Part shown: in pieces, positions 1 to 7,438 of the stretch
Layout: each line of letters starts with the position of its first letter
Position numbering within the stretch: the stretch's first letter is position 1
Notes under the pieces: generated by a model
What the model saw: only the letters and a program-made list of their open reading frames with translations
What the model was told of the DNA's origin: nothing
The model's database searches: none
Position numbers and translations under genes: made by a program
Origin: Rubrimonas cliftonensis
Lineage (GTDB): Bacteria > Pseudomonadota > Alphaproteobacteria > Rhodobacterales > Rhodobacteraceae
Direction: 5' to 3'
DNA: 64,000 nt
NCBI RefSeq assembly: GCF_900107585.1
Contig: NZ_FNQM01000007.1
Location: 62,001 to 126,000 of the forward strand

Positions 1-1251
1 GTCAACCGCCATGGCGATTATCTCGGCTACGGCCCCGAGGCGGCGGAGCTCATCGGCATCCCCGAGCCCGAAACCTTCTGCCAGCTCCCGTGGGACAAGC
101 GGGTGGCGCGCGTCTGGTGCACGCTGTTCCGCAACCGCGAGGAGCGCGAGGACCCCGGCGCCTTCCTCACCGCCGACTGCCGCGGCAACCTGTGCCGCCA
201 GCACGCCGCCTTCACCGCCAAGACCGGCCTGCACATGCGCACCGGCGTCGAGCCGGAGATGATGTGGCTGAAGAAGGACGAGGCCGGAAACCCGAATGGC
301 GGCGTCACCAAGCCGTGGTGCTACCACATCGACCAGTTCGAGATGCTGCGCCCGGTCTACATGCAGGTCATCAAGTACGGCCGCGCCATGGGCCTCGACA
401 TGATCCAGGGCGATCACGAGGACGCGCCCGGCCAGATCGAGCTCAACTTCACCTATGACGACGCGCTGCGCACCGCCGACCGGCTCAGCACCTACCGGCA
501 GATCTGCGCCCAGGTGGCGCGCGAGCACGGGCTGATCGCCTGCTTCATGTGCAAGCCCTTCATGGGCGTCTCGGCCAACGGCTGCCACCACAACCTCTCG
601 CTCTGGCGCGGCGGCGAGGACAAGCCGAAGACCCTCGGCAAGACCGACCGCGCGGCGATGGAGGCGGTGTTCCACTACCGCCATGGCGGCGAGAACACCT
701 TCGAGCCGGAGGGCGCCGACCGGCAGATGCCGGGCGTCGTCGGCCAGCACGCCATCGGCGGGATCGTCGCCCATCTCGACGCGCTGACCGCCATCGGCTG
801 CTCCACCGTCAACAGCTACCGCCGGCTGTGGGACACGGGCTTCTGGGCGCCGGTGTTCAAGGACTGGGGCTTCCAGAACCGCACCACCGGACTGCGCATC
901 TCGGCGCCCGGGCGCTTCGAGTTCCGCTCGGTCGATTCGATGGTGAACCCCTATCTGATGGCGTCGGCGCTGATGCGCGCCATCGAGCACGGGCTCGACG
1001 ATGCGATCCCGTGCGGCGAGCCCGAGGAGCGCAACATCTATGCCGCCATGGAGGCCGGCAAGCTGGTCCAGAAGCTCCCGATGACGCTGGGCGACGCGCT
1101 GAAGGCGCTCTCGGCCGACGAAATCCTCAAGGAAGCCCTGCCCGGTGAGATGTTCCGCCTCTATCATGAGTACAAGACTGACGAGTGGGAGCGCTTCAAC
1201 CACGACGTCTCCGACTGGGACGTGAAGACCTACCTCCACGCGCTGCCCTGA
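1..1251 (+). CDS. Type III-like glutamine synthetase (5' partial)
   Basis: The frame is open from the first base, so the start lies outside the window. The 416 visible residues are close to the roughly 435 of GlnT/type III glutamine synthetases. These cytoplasmic enzymes use ATP to join ammonium (or methylamine in the related gamma-glutamylmethylamide synthetases) to glutamate. Visible family stretches are GVSANGCHHNLSL at about residues 189-201 (glutamate/metal-binding region), SAPGRFEFRSVDS and VNPYLMASALM at about 315. The C-terminus is intact. A P450 gene follows 27 bp downstream with its own ribosome site, so the two may be cotranscribed. Family is confident; ammonium versus methylamine specificity cannot be decided here. 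Confidence 0.88.
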   Translation, partial: VNRHGDYLGYGPEAAELIGIPEPETFCQLPWDKRVARVWCTLFRNREEREDPGAFLTADCRGNLCRQHAAFTAKTGLHMRTGVEPEMMWLKKDEAGNPNGGVTKPWCYHIDQFEMLRPVYMQVIKYGRAMGLDMIQGDHEDAPGQIELNFTYDDALRTADRLSTYRQICAQVAREHGLIACFMCKPFMGVSANGCHHNLSLWRGGEDKPKTLGKTDRAAMEAVFHYRHGGENTFEPEGADRQMPGVVGQHAIGGIVAHLDALTAIGCSTVNSYRRLWDTGFWAPVFKDWGFQNRTTGLRISAPGRFEFRSVDSMVNPYLMASALMRAIEHGLDDAIPCGEPEERNIYAAMEAGKLVQKLPMTLGDALKALSADEILKEALPGEMFRLYHEYKTDEWERFNHDVSDWDVKTYLHALP

Positions 1252-1278
1252 GGCGGCGCCAGAACCGGGAGGCCCGCG

Positions 1279-2481
1279 ATGGACGCGATCCACGATGCCG
1301 CGCGCGACGCAGCGCCCTTCATCGACCTCGCCGACCCGCGGCTCTCGCTCAGGGCCGGGAGCGTGGCGGCGGCGCGGCGCGAGAGCTGGTTCGCGCGCAC
1401 GCCCTACGGCCTCGCGGTGCTGCGGCACCGGGAGATGGGCGAGCTGCTGCTGCACCGCTCATTGAGGCAGGGCAGCCACGCATGGCCCGCCCACAACAAG
1501 ATCGGCGGCCCCTTCGCGGAGTGGTGGTCGCGCTCGATCATCAGCCAGGAAGGCGCCGACCACAGCCGACTGCGTCGGCTGGTGAACCCCGCCTTCGCGC
1601 CGCGCCTGCTGGACGCCATGCGCCCGAGATTCGAAGCGATGGCGGCGCAGCTCGCCGACGCCTTCGCGCCGGCGGGGCGTTGCGACTTCATGGCCGAGTT
1701 CGCCGACCCCTACGCGACGCGGGTGCTCTGTCTCATGCTTGGCCTCCCACAGGAGGCGGCGCCGGAGATCCTGCGCTACGCCGCCGACATGGGGCTCGCG
1801 CTCGGCGTGGAGTGGCGCAAGCACGCCGAGCGCGTCGACGCCGCCACCGATGCGCTCTTCGCCTACGCCGACGAGGCCATCGCCGAGCGCCGGGCGCGGC
1901 CCCGCGACGACTTCATGACGGCGCTGGTGCAGGCGCGCGACGGCGGCGACCGGCTCGACGAGGGCGAACTGCGCGACATGGTGGTGATGCTGGTGATGGC
2001 CGGCATCGACACCACGCGAAACCAGCTCGGTCTCGGCATGGCGCTGTTTCTCGACCACCCCGACCAGTGGGCGCTGCTGGCGCGAGAACCCGAGCGCGCC
2101 CGTGCGGCGGTGGAGGAGGTGATGCGCGCGCGCCCGACCATCACCTGGGTCACGCGCGAGGCGGTGGAGGACTTCGAATATCAGGGTCTCGCGATCCGCA
2201 CCGGGGAGACGCTGCATCTGCTCTCGGGCGTCGCGGCGGGCGAGGAGGGCGTGTTCGCGCCCGGCTTCGACATCACGGCGGAGCGCGCGCGCCATTTCGG
2301 CTTCGGCGGCGGCGTCCACCACTGCCTCGGCCACGCCATCGCCCGCAGCGACATGGCCGTGGCCTTCGCCGTCCTGCCCCTCCGGATGCCGAACCCGCGC
2401 GCGGACGGCCCCGCCGAATGGCTGCCCGACAGCGGCAACACCGGTCCCGTCAGCCTGCCGGTGACGTTCGACGCAGGGTGA
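1279..2481 (+). CDS. Cytochrome P450
   Basis: This 400-residue soluble bacterial P450 is a haem-thiolate mono-oxygenase that needs ferredoxin and reductase partners; none is nearby. All three hallmarks are present: the oxygen-binding I-helix motif AGIDTT at residues 241-246, the K-helix ExxR at E280-R283, and the haem loop FGFGGGVHHCLG with ligand Cys349. The start is an ATG with GGGAGG six bases upstream. The length is typical. It lies directly downstream of a glutamine synthetase, a pairing that may mean metabolism of a nitrogenous or amine substrate, but this is inference. No substrate-specific feature can be read. Confidence 0.93.
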   Translation: MDAIHDAARDAAPFIDLADPRLSLRAGSVAAARRESWFARTPYGLAVLRHREMGELLLHRSLRQGSHAWPAHNKIGGPFAEWWSRSIISQEGADHSRLRRLVNPAFAPRLLDAMRPRFEAMAAQLADAFAPAGRCDFMAEFADPYATRVLCLMLGLPQEAAPEILRYAADMGLALGVEWRKHAERVDAATDALFAYADEAIAERRARPRDDFMTALVQARDGGDRLDEGELRDMVVMLVMAGIDTTRNQLGLGMALFLDHPDQWALLAREPERARAAVEEVMRARPTITWVTREAVEDFEYQGLAIRTGETLHLLSGVAAGEEGVFAPGFDITAERARHFGFGGGVHHCLGHAIARSDMAVAFAVLPLRMPNPRADGPAEWLPDSGNTGPVSLPVTFDAG

Positions 2482-2833
2482 AGCCCCGCCAGACGCTTGC
2501 GCAGGCGGATCCTGCAGGACCGGCGCGCGGCGGCATTGTCGGGTATCCGCGGAAGGCGGCCGGTGGACCGAAGGCGCATCGCTCGACCCTTGGCCCGTGC
2601 GACCAGCACGGGCCGCGCCCTCCCTCCCCCAAGGGAGGGCGCATTGCAACGCCTCAACCCGCTGCGCCGTCGAAGTTGTTTGCGCCATAAACCGCGCCGC
2701 TCAGCCGTCGCGAAGCGCCCACCCGAGGGAGGGCGCGGCCCTCGTCGCTCAGCGGCGCCGCAGGGCGGATGGCTGAAATCCCGCGCACAACTGCCTTTCG
2801 CGCGGTGGCGGGGCAGGGTGCGCGCAGCCACGC
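2482..2833. repeat. Intergenic region with inverted repeats
   Basis: This 352-bp gap separates convergent genes and holds no convincing gene. It contains a perfect hairpin (2615-2625 with 2632-2642, 11-bp stem, 6-base loop) without a T-run. It also has a 17-bp inverted repeat, gggccgcgccctccctc at 2610-2626 against 2725-2741. Short frames cross it on both strands, but they look like translations of repeat DNA. It may be a REP-like dispersed element or a bidirectional terminator for the P450 and MoxR genes. Confidence 0.5.
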
Positions 2834-3769
2834 TCAGGCGGGGGCCATGTCCTGCGCCTCGTCCAGCAGCTTCTTGACCTCGGAGCCCTGGTAGCGGGCG
2901 ATGTCGTCCTGATATTTCAGCAGCGCGCCCAGCGTGTCGGTCACCGCCTGCGGGTCGAGCGCCAGAACGTCAAGCGCCACGAGGCACTTCGCCCAGTCGA
3001 TCGTCTCCGCCACGCCCGGCTTCTTGAACAGGTCCTCGGTGCGCAGGCGCTGCACGAAGGCCACCACCTCGCGCGAGAGCCGCTCGGAGGCCTCGGGCGC
3101 CCGCTTGTGGAGGATCTCCAGTTCGCGGCTCATGCTGGGGTAGTCGACCCAGTGGTAGAGGCAGCGCCGCTTGAGCGCGTCATGCACCTCGCGCGTGCGG
3201 TTGGAGGTCAGGATCACGATGGGCGGCTCGGGCGCCTTGATGACGCCGAGTTCGGGGATCGTCACCTGGAAGTCGCTCAGCGCCTCCAGCAGGAACGCCT
3301 CGAACGGCTCGTCGGTGCGGTCGAGCTCGTCGATCAGCAGCACCGGGGCGCCGCCGGGTTGGGGCGACATCGCCTCCAGCAGCGGGCGGCGGGTGAGGAA
3401 ACGCTCGGAGAACAGGTCCTTGGCCAGCGCGTCGCGATCCCGGTCGCCGCCCGCTTCCGCCAGCCTTATCTCCACCATCTGCGCGGGAAAATTCCACTCG
3501 TAGACTGCAGAGGCCGCGTCCAGTCCCTCGTAGCACTGGAGCCGGATTAGCCGCCGGCCCAGGCTCGCCGCCAGCGCCTTGGCGATCTCGGTCTTGCCGA
3601 CCCCGGCCTCGCCCTCCAGAAACAGGGGCCGCCCGAGCTTGAGCGCGAGGAACACCACCGTTGCGAGGTCACGGCCGCAGACGTAGCCGGCCTCCGCGAG
3701 CATCGCCTGCGCGGCGTCGATGGAGGCGGGGAGCGGCTTCGTCGCGGGGGCGGTCGATGGGGCGGTCAC
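2834..3769 (-). CDS. MoxR-family AAA+ ATPase
   Basis: This 311-residue MoxR/CoxD-type AAA+ ATPase is of a class that acts as a chaperone for metal-centre insertion or complex maturation, usually with a von Willebrand (VWA) partner. The Walker A sequence is FLEGEAGVGKTEIAK, followed by Walker B LLIDELDRT, a sensor I TSNRTREVHDALKRRC stretch and a C-terminal lid. The GTG start at 3769 has GGAGA eight bases upstream and keeps the N-terminal LPASIDAAQ stretch typical of this family; an internal ATG at 3703 has no clear ribosome site. The usual CoxE-like VWA gene is not adjacent: downstream lies the convergent P450. Confidence 0.85.
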   Translation of the reverse strand: MTAPSTAPATKPLPASIDAAQAMLAEAGYVCGRDLATVVFLALKLGRPLFLEGEAGVGKTEIAKALAASLGRRLIRLQCYEGLDAASAVYEWNFPAQMVEIRLAEAGGDRDRDALAKDLFSERFLTRRPLLEAMSPQPGGAPVLLIDELDRTDEPFEAFLLEALSDFQVTIPELGVIKAPEPPIVILTSNRTREVHDALKRRCLYHWVDYPSMSRELEILHKRAPEASERLSREVVAFVQRLRTEDLFKKPGVAETIDWAKCLVALDVLALDPQAVTDTLGALLKYQDDIARYQGSEVKKLLDEAQDMAPA

Positions 3770-3955
3770 TGGGGCTGTCTCCGGCGTCGGGTCGCCTGCA
3801 CACAAGGCTTCCCGGCGCAGGAAATCAACCCCGCGCGCCCTGGCGACGGTCGCGGCGCGCGTGTGTCGCCCGTCATCGCCCGCGCGGCGCGAACGGCGAT
3901 ATGCTAGGCTCGCTGAGCAGGAACATGCGGATTCCCGGCGACGGAGGGCCACGCG

Positions 3956-4408
3956 ATGCTGGAGCGGCTCAAGGCCTACAAGGAGTTCATTGCGATCCTG
4001 CTGTTCTTCGCAGGCGGGTTCGCGTGGATGGAGCGAACCTATCTGTCGCGCGACTCGCTCTCGGGCGTCGAGCGCCAGCTCGCCGGTCTGGACGCGCGGC
4101 TCGCCGAGCACGCCCGCATCGAGGATGTCCAGACCCTCTCGTGCCTGCTCAACGCCTACATGCTGCTGACCCAGCGCCAGATGCGCGCGATGGACGTCGA
4201 GCGCATGATCGCCGAGAACACCCGCGCCCTCACCGCGCCCTTCGAAGCCGTGGCCGAAGCGGCGCGGTCCCCCGCCATGATGATCGAATTCGAGCGCAAG
4301 CAGGACGAACTTGGGGCCCTGCGCGCCGAACGCCGCGCGCTGCGCCAGGCGATGGCCGACACGACCGACCGGCTGGAGCGCCACGAATGCGGCCGGCTCG
4401 GCGCATGA
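3956..4408 (+). CDS. Small membrane-anchored coiled-coil protein, unknown
   Basis: This 150-residue protein was not recognised. A single hydrophobic segment near residues 10-25 (EFIAILLFFAGGFAW) is followed by a hydrophilic, charged, mostly helical region with heptad-like Arg/Glu/Leu spacing. That suggests one membrane anchor and a coiled coil. The start has GGAGGG upstream. The stop overlaps the next start (ATGA), so the downstream secreted protein is probably translationally coupled to it and may be its partner. It is divergent from the MoxR gene, with about 190 bp between them. Confidence 0.7.
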   Translation: MLERLKAYKEFIAILLFFAGGFAWMERTYLSRDSLSGVERQLAGLDARLAEHARIEDVQTLSCLLNAYMLLTQRQMRAMDVERMIAENTRALTAPFEAVAEAARSPAMMIEFERKQDELGALRAERRALRQAMADTTDRLERHECGRLGA

Positions 4409-4989
4409 GCGGCCCGTTCCGCCCCCTCGCCGCGGCGCTCGCGGCCGCGCTCGCCTGCGCCGCTCCGGCGGCGGCGCAGAAGCCGGCGGCGCCGCTCGAC
4501 CTTTCCCCCGACCCCGCGCTCGGCGCGATCATCGAGCAGAACCTGCGCACCCGCGGCCTGGCGATCGCGGCGCCGCGCACGCCGCTCGCGCCCGGCGAGA
4601 TGCGCAGCATCGGCGTCGCGCCGCCGCTGCCGGACCCCAAGCCGCGGAACCTCGTCCTCGGCGCCGACCGGCCCGCGCGCATCTGGCTCCATGTCAGCAC
4701 GCCGGCCCAGTGGCCCGAGGCCGCCGGGCTGGTACCCCATGTCGGCGACAGCCTCGCGCTGGCGAAAGGAGAGCGTGCGCTCGCCATGCAGTCGATCCAG
4801 CGCGTCGACGGCGGGCCGGCCACGCCGGAAGTGCGCTATTTCCTGGCTGAGGACAGAGAGACCGCCGAGGCGCTGGCGGCGCGGCTGGCGCCCTTCCTGC
4901 CGGGCGTTCGCGCCGCGGACTACAGCGCCGACTTCGCGGGGGTGAGCTGGATCGACCCCGGCCACATCGAGGTCTGGTTCAGCCGCTGA
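4405..4989 (+). CDS. Secreted protein of unknown function
   Basis: This 194-residue protein has a classical signal peptide (PLAAALAAALACAAPAAAQ, cleavage after AAAQ near residue 25), so it should be periplasmic. The mature part has no motif I recognise; it is proline- and alanine-rich at first, then a mixed alpha/beta stretch ending SWIDPGHIEVWFSR. The start is the ATG of an ATGA overlap with the membrane coiled-coil gene upstream, which indicates coupled translation. Function unknown. Confidence 0.72.
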   Translation: MSGPFRPLAAALAAALACAAPAAAQKPAAPLDLSPDPALGAIIEQNLRTRGLAIAAPRTPLAPGEMRSIGVAPPLPDPKPRNLVLGADRPARIWLHVSTPAQWPEAAGLVPHVGDSLALAKGERALAMQSIQRVDGGPATPEVRYFLAEDRETAEALAARLAPFLPGVRAADYSADFAGVSWIDPGHIEVWFSR

Positions 4990-5005
4990 CGCGCCGGCCG
5001 GGGCG

Positions 5006-5194
5006 TCAGAAGCCCAGCGCGATCACGGCGGCCGCCATGCTGGCCACGGCCGCCATGCCGAGAGCGGCGACGTCGCGGAAGCTTGGCGAGAAAACGTCGC
5101 CGGGGAACAGGTAGGCGCCCGCCATGAGCGTCAGGGACACGCAGAGCGCGCCCCAGGCCACGGTGGTCACGATCCTGCGCCTGTCATGGGTCAT
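5006..5194 (-). CDS. Small two-helix membrane protein
   Basis: This 62-residue protein was not recognised. It has a short basic N-terminus (MTHDRRR), a hydrophobic helix at about residues 9-29, a short polar loop (FPGDVFSPSFRD) and a second hydrophobic helix to the C-terminus. Both ends are probably cytoplasmic. ATG at 5194 is preferred over the TTG three bases upstream because AGGTG lies at proper spacing from it. It is convergent with the secreted-protein gene. Confidence 0.6.
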   Translation of the reverse strand: MTHDRRRIVTTVAWGALCVSLTLMAGAYLFPGDVFSPSFRDVAALGMAAVASMAAAVIALGF

Positions 5195-5400
5195 CAATCA
5201 CCTCTCGCCGCCCCGGAAGGCCCCCGCCGATTCTGCAGCAGGCCCTCGCGGCATGGGTCTCAAGTAGCAGAGAGGGCGTGGTCTCGATACAAACTAGATT
5301 AACCCTGCGCGCATCCCGCGCCGTCGCCGCGGCGGCGGACCGCGATGATGCGGAGGCTTCGCGCCCTGATTGTGGCGGTCGCCGCCCGGAAGCGGCCGGG

Positions 5401-5426
5401 GGAACCAGAGCGGCGGCTCCGACGTT
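5401..5426 (+). promoter_or_regulatory. EcfG-type promoter for the entericidin operon
   Basis: GGAAC (5401-5405), 17 bases, CGTT (5423-5426) is a full match to the alphaproteobacterial EcfG consensus. It lies 34 bp upstream of the lipoprotein start at 5461 and could drive the three-gene run to 6335. Confidence 0.82.
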
Positions 5427-5460
5427 GCTGCGTCAGACACATCCGTATGGAGCCGACAGA

Positions 5461-5610
5461 ATGAAAACCCTTTTCGCCCTGCTGACGGCGCTCGGCGCGC
5501 TGTCCGTCGCCGCCTGCAACACCGTCGAAGGCGCCGGGCGGGACATTTCGGCCGGCGGCGAGGCCGTGTCCGACACCGCCCGCGATGTCGAGACCGAGAT
5601 CTCGCAGTAA
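5461..5610 (+). CDS. Entericidin-like small lipoprotein
   Basis: This 49-residue entericidin A/B-type lipoprotein has a signal sequence ending in lipobox VAAC (Cys19), which would be lipidated. The short polar tail contains the family-typical NTVEGAGRDISAGGEAVSDTA stretch in part. Entericidins are stress- and stationary-phase-induced envelope lipoproteins; a toxin/antidote role was proposed in E. coli but is not shown here. A perfect EcfG-type promoter sits just upstream, and DUF883 and holin-like genes follow, so it probably heads a stress operon. Confidence 0.85.
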   Translation: MKTLFALLTALGALSVAACNTVEGAGRDISAGGEAVSDTARDVETEISQ

Positions 5611-5639
5611 TTTCAGGTCATATTGAGGGATATGCGATC

Positions 5640-5945
5640 ATGGACATGCAGAAGTCGCGAGCCGCTTCGGCGGAGGCCGATCTTGGAACGCTCTCCCGCG
5701 AGGTCGACGGCCTGCGCCGCGACGTCGCCGCGATCCTGTCGCGGCTGACGGCCGGGGCCGGGGAGAGCGCCGGGAAGCTCGGCGCCGATCTGGGCGGGGT
5801 GGCGGACGAGGCGACGCGGCTGGCCGACCGCAAGGGCCGCGAGACGCGCGTCGCCGTGGAGCGGACGATTCGCGACAATCCGCTGACCGCGCTCGGCGTG
5901 GCCGCCGGCGTGGGCCTGCTCGTCGGCCTCATCTCGAGGCGCTGA
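5640..5945 (+). CDS. DUF883 (ElaB/YqjD-like) membrane-anchored protein
   Basis: This 101-residue protein has the DUF883 layout: a long amphipathic helical region, then a conserved RDNPLTALGVAAGVGLLVG segment that forms a C-terminal membrane anchor ending in RR. YqjD/ElaB proteins are inner-membrane, ribosome-associated and made in stationary phase. The ATG at 5640 has GAGGGA upstream. A holin-like YqjE-type gene follows after 3 bp, matching the yqjD-yqjE order elsewhere. Confidence 0.85.
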   Translation: MDMQKSRAASAEADLGTLSREVDGLRRDVAAILSRLTAGAGESAGKLGADLGGVADEATRLADRKGRETRVAVERTIRDNPLTALGVAAGVGLLVGLISRR

Positions 5946-5948
5946 GGC

Positions 5949-6335
5949 GTGGCGGTCCGCTGGCTGGAGCTTGCCGCGCGGGCCGGCGGACTCTCGACCG
6001 CCGCCATCGCCGCCCGCGTCGCGCTCATGGGCGGCGCGGGTCTCGCCGCGACGGCTGGGCTCGCGCTGCTCGGCGTGGCGCTGTTTATCGAGATCGAGAC
6101 CGTCCACGGAGCGCAGACGGCGCGACTCACGCTCGGGCTGGGGCTTCTTGGCGCGGCCCTCGGCCTGGCCGGCGCCGCCCGGTTTCTCAGGCGGCGCCGA
6201 CGGCGCGACATGACGCAGGCGCAGGCGCGACTGCGCGCTGAAATGGACGTAGCCCAGGCGAAGGCGCTGCGCGGAGCCTCGCTGGCCGGGCCGGTCTTCG
6301 CCTTCGCCGCGGCCTTTCTCGCCGCCCGCCGCTGA
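5949..6335 (+). CDS. Phage-holin-superfamily (YqjE-like) membrane protein
   Basis: This 128-residue protein has two adjacent hydrophobic helices (about residues 24-46 and 60-78), an arginine-rich RRRRRR loop and an amphipathic helical tail with a third weakly hydrophobic stretch. That is the layout of the YqjE/holin III-like family. The start is GTG three bases after the DUF883 stop, so it is translated in the same operon. No lysis genes are near; it is a chromosomal stress-operon protein, not a prophage holin. Confidence 0.72.
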   Translation: MAVRWLELAARAGGLSTAAIAARVALMGGAGLAATAGLALLGVALFIEIETVHGAQTARLTLGLGLLGAALGLAGAARFLRRRRRRDMTQAQARLRAEMDVAQAKALRGASLAGPVFAFAAAFLAARR

Positions 6336-6361
6336 GCCTCTCGCGACCTGCCCGAAAATGA

Positions 6362-6391
6362 ATCGCCGCGTCTCAAGCGAGACGCGGCGAT
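6362..6391. terminator. Bidirectional terminator hairpin
   Basis: A perfect 13-bp stem (6362-6374 with 6379-6391) has a 4-base loop. It lies between the convergent holin-like and dps genes. On the minus strand it is followed by a T-rich ATTCATTTTC stretch. Confidence 0.75.
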
Positions 6392-6434
6392 CTTCATGCG
6401 CATGGCGGACCGCGACGGATCGCGGCGACGTGGG

Positions 6435-6947
6435 TCAGGACGCCGCGAGCGACCGCAGCATCCAGGCCGATTTCTCGTGGAACGCCGAACGCCCGACCGC
6501 CAGATCCTCGCTGACGATGTCGCCGGCCTCGCCCGCCGCTTCGGCCATGCGGTGCATCCGCCGCGCGAGCGTCTCATGATCCTGCGCCAGCTCCTCGATC
6601 ATGGCGCCGGCGCTCGACGCCTCGCCATTCTCGCGGATCTCGCTGCGGTCGAGCATCGCGCGCACGTTGGACGGCGCCAGCGCGCCAAGCGCCCGCATGC
6701 GCTCGGCCATCACGTCGGCGGCCTCGAACATGTCGCCGTAATGCTCCTCTGTCATCTCGTGGATGGCGTGAAACAGCGGGCCCATGACGTTCCAGTGGAC
6801 GCCGTGGGTCTTGATCATCAGCAGATACGTGTCGGCGAGACAGTCGGCGAGCGCGCCCGCGACCGCCTTGCGATGCTCCACGCCGATCTTCGGATCATGC
6901 GGCCTCGAAACCACGTCGAGGGCCGCAGGCTGGGCGTGCGTGTTCAT
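6435..6947 (-). CDS. dps: Dps ferritin-like DNA-protection protein
   Basis: This 170-residue Dps dodecamer subunit stores iron, consumes peroxide at its ferroxidase site and coats DNA. The ferroxidase residues are in the usual places: H51 in THGVHWNV, H63 and E67 in the following helix, then D78 and E82 in ADVMAERMR. The N-terminal tail is short and lacks the lysine-rich E. coli DNA-binding extension. A perfect EcfG-type promoter lies 50 bp upstream, so it is almost certainly a stress-regulon member. Confidence 0.95.
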   Translation of the reverse strand: MNTHAQPAALDVVSRPHDPKIGVEHRKAVAGALADCLADTYLLMIKTHGVHWNVMGPLFHAIHEMTEEHYGDMFEAADVMAERMRALGALAPSNVRAMLDRSEIRENGEASSAGAMIEELAQDHETLARRMHRMAEAAGEAGDIVSEDLAVGRSAFHEKSAWMLRSLAAS

Positions 6948-6996
6948 GGTCGCTCCTTGTCGTTCGGGTTCATGCGCTCGTCGCGCATGTCCATGA

Positions 6997-7021
6997 AACG
7001 CGCCGGCGCGGCGCGGGTTCC
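6997..7021 (-). promoter_or_regulatory. EcfG-type promoter for dps
   Basis: On the minus strand, GGAAC (7021-7017), 16 bases, CGTT (7000-6997) is a perfect match. It lies 50 bp upstream of the dps start at 6947. Confidence 0.85.
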
Positions 7022-7041
7022 TGTTCCCCGCATGACGTCAT

Positions 7042-7067
7042 GGAACCGCGGGGCGGCGCAGCGCATT
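7042..7067 (+). promoter_or_regulatory. Near-consensus EcfG-type promoter for DUF1328 gene
   Basis: GGAAC (7042-7046), 17 bases, CATT (7064-7067): one mismatch in the -10. It lies 31 bp before the DUF1328 start and is back-to-back with the dps promoter. Confidence 0.6.
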
Positions 7068-7098
7068 GATCTTGTGCGCCACCAGACCGGAGGGGACC

Positions 7099-7275
7099 AT
7101 GCTGAACTGGGCCATCGCGTTTCTGATCGTCGCCGTCATCGCCGGCGTTCTTGGCTTCGGCGGCATCGCCGCCGCCTCTGCGGAAATCGCCAAGATCATC
7201 TTCTTCATCTTCATCGTCCTGTTCGCCATCGCGCTGCTGGCGAACGCGCTTCGCGGGCGCAGGCCGCCGCTCTGA
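7099..7275 (+). CDS. DUF1328 small membrane protein
   Basis: This 58-residue DUF1328 (YtjA-like) protein starts [20 protein letters not shown], then [18 protein letters not shown] and a second helix ending ANALRGR. Two transmembrane helices with a short basic tail are typical. The family is widespread and often stress-induced; its biochemical role is unknown. GAGGGG precedes the ATG at good spacing. A paralogue lies at 15165-15341, and both have EcfG-like promoters. Confidence 0.9.
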   Translation: MLNWAIAFLIVAVIAGVLGFGGIAAASAEIAKIIFFIFIVLFAIALLANALRGRRPPL

Positions 7276-7350
7276 CCGGCAGGCCATCGTCCTGCTGCTC
7301 GGACCATGTGTTCGGACAGAGGCGGCGCTTCAGCTTGACGCGCATCCTGG

Positions 7351-7390
7351 CGCCGCGCTTCGCAGCGCCGCGCTTCGCAGCGCCGCGCGG
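7351..7390. repeat. 15-bp tandem repeat, about 2.7 copies
   Basis: The unit cgccgcgcttcgcag occurs at 7351-7365 and 7366-7380, with a partial third copy to 7390. It is intergenic, between convergent genes, just before the terminator hairpin. Confidence 0.85.
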
Positions 7391-7424
7391 AAAGCGGCCG
7401 CCCGCGTCAGGGCGCGGGCGGCCG
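7391..7424 (-). terminator. Terminator of the PRC-barrel gene
   Basis: A perfect 12-bp GC stem (7395-7406 with 7413-7424) has loop tcaggg. Read on the minus strand it is followed by CTTTCC, so it probably ends the PRC-barrel transcript; it may act in both directions. Confidence 0.72.
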
Positions 7425-7438
7425 CGAGGGTGTCGGGA

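Noticed and set aside
2181-2831. Minus-strand frame covering the P450 end and the repeat gap
   Set aside because: It is the antisense of the P450 and of palindromic repeat DNA, with low-complexity Arg/Pro-rich product and no ribosome site.
5949-6335. Holin-like protein as evidence of a prophage
   Set aside because: There are no phage structural, integrase or lysis genes. The neighbours are DUF883 and entericidin, the chromosomal yqjDE-type stress layout.
7351-7390. Short tandem repeats here and at 8941, 10471, 32686 and 53701 as a CRISPR array
   Set aside because: The units are contiguous without spacers and no cas genes are present.
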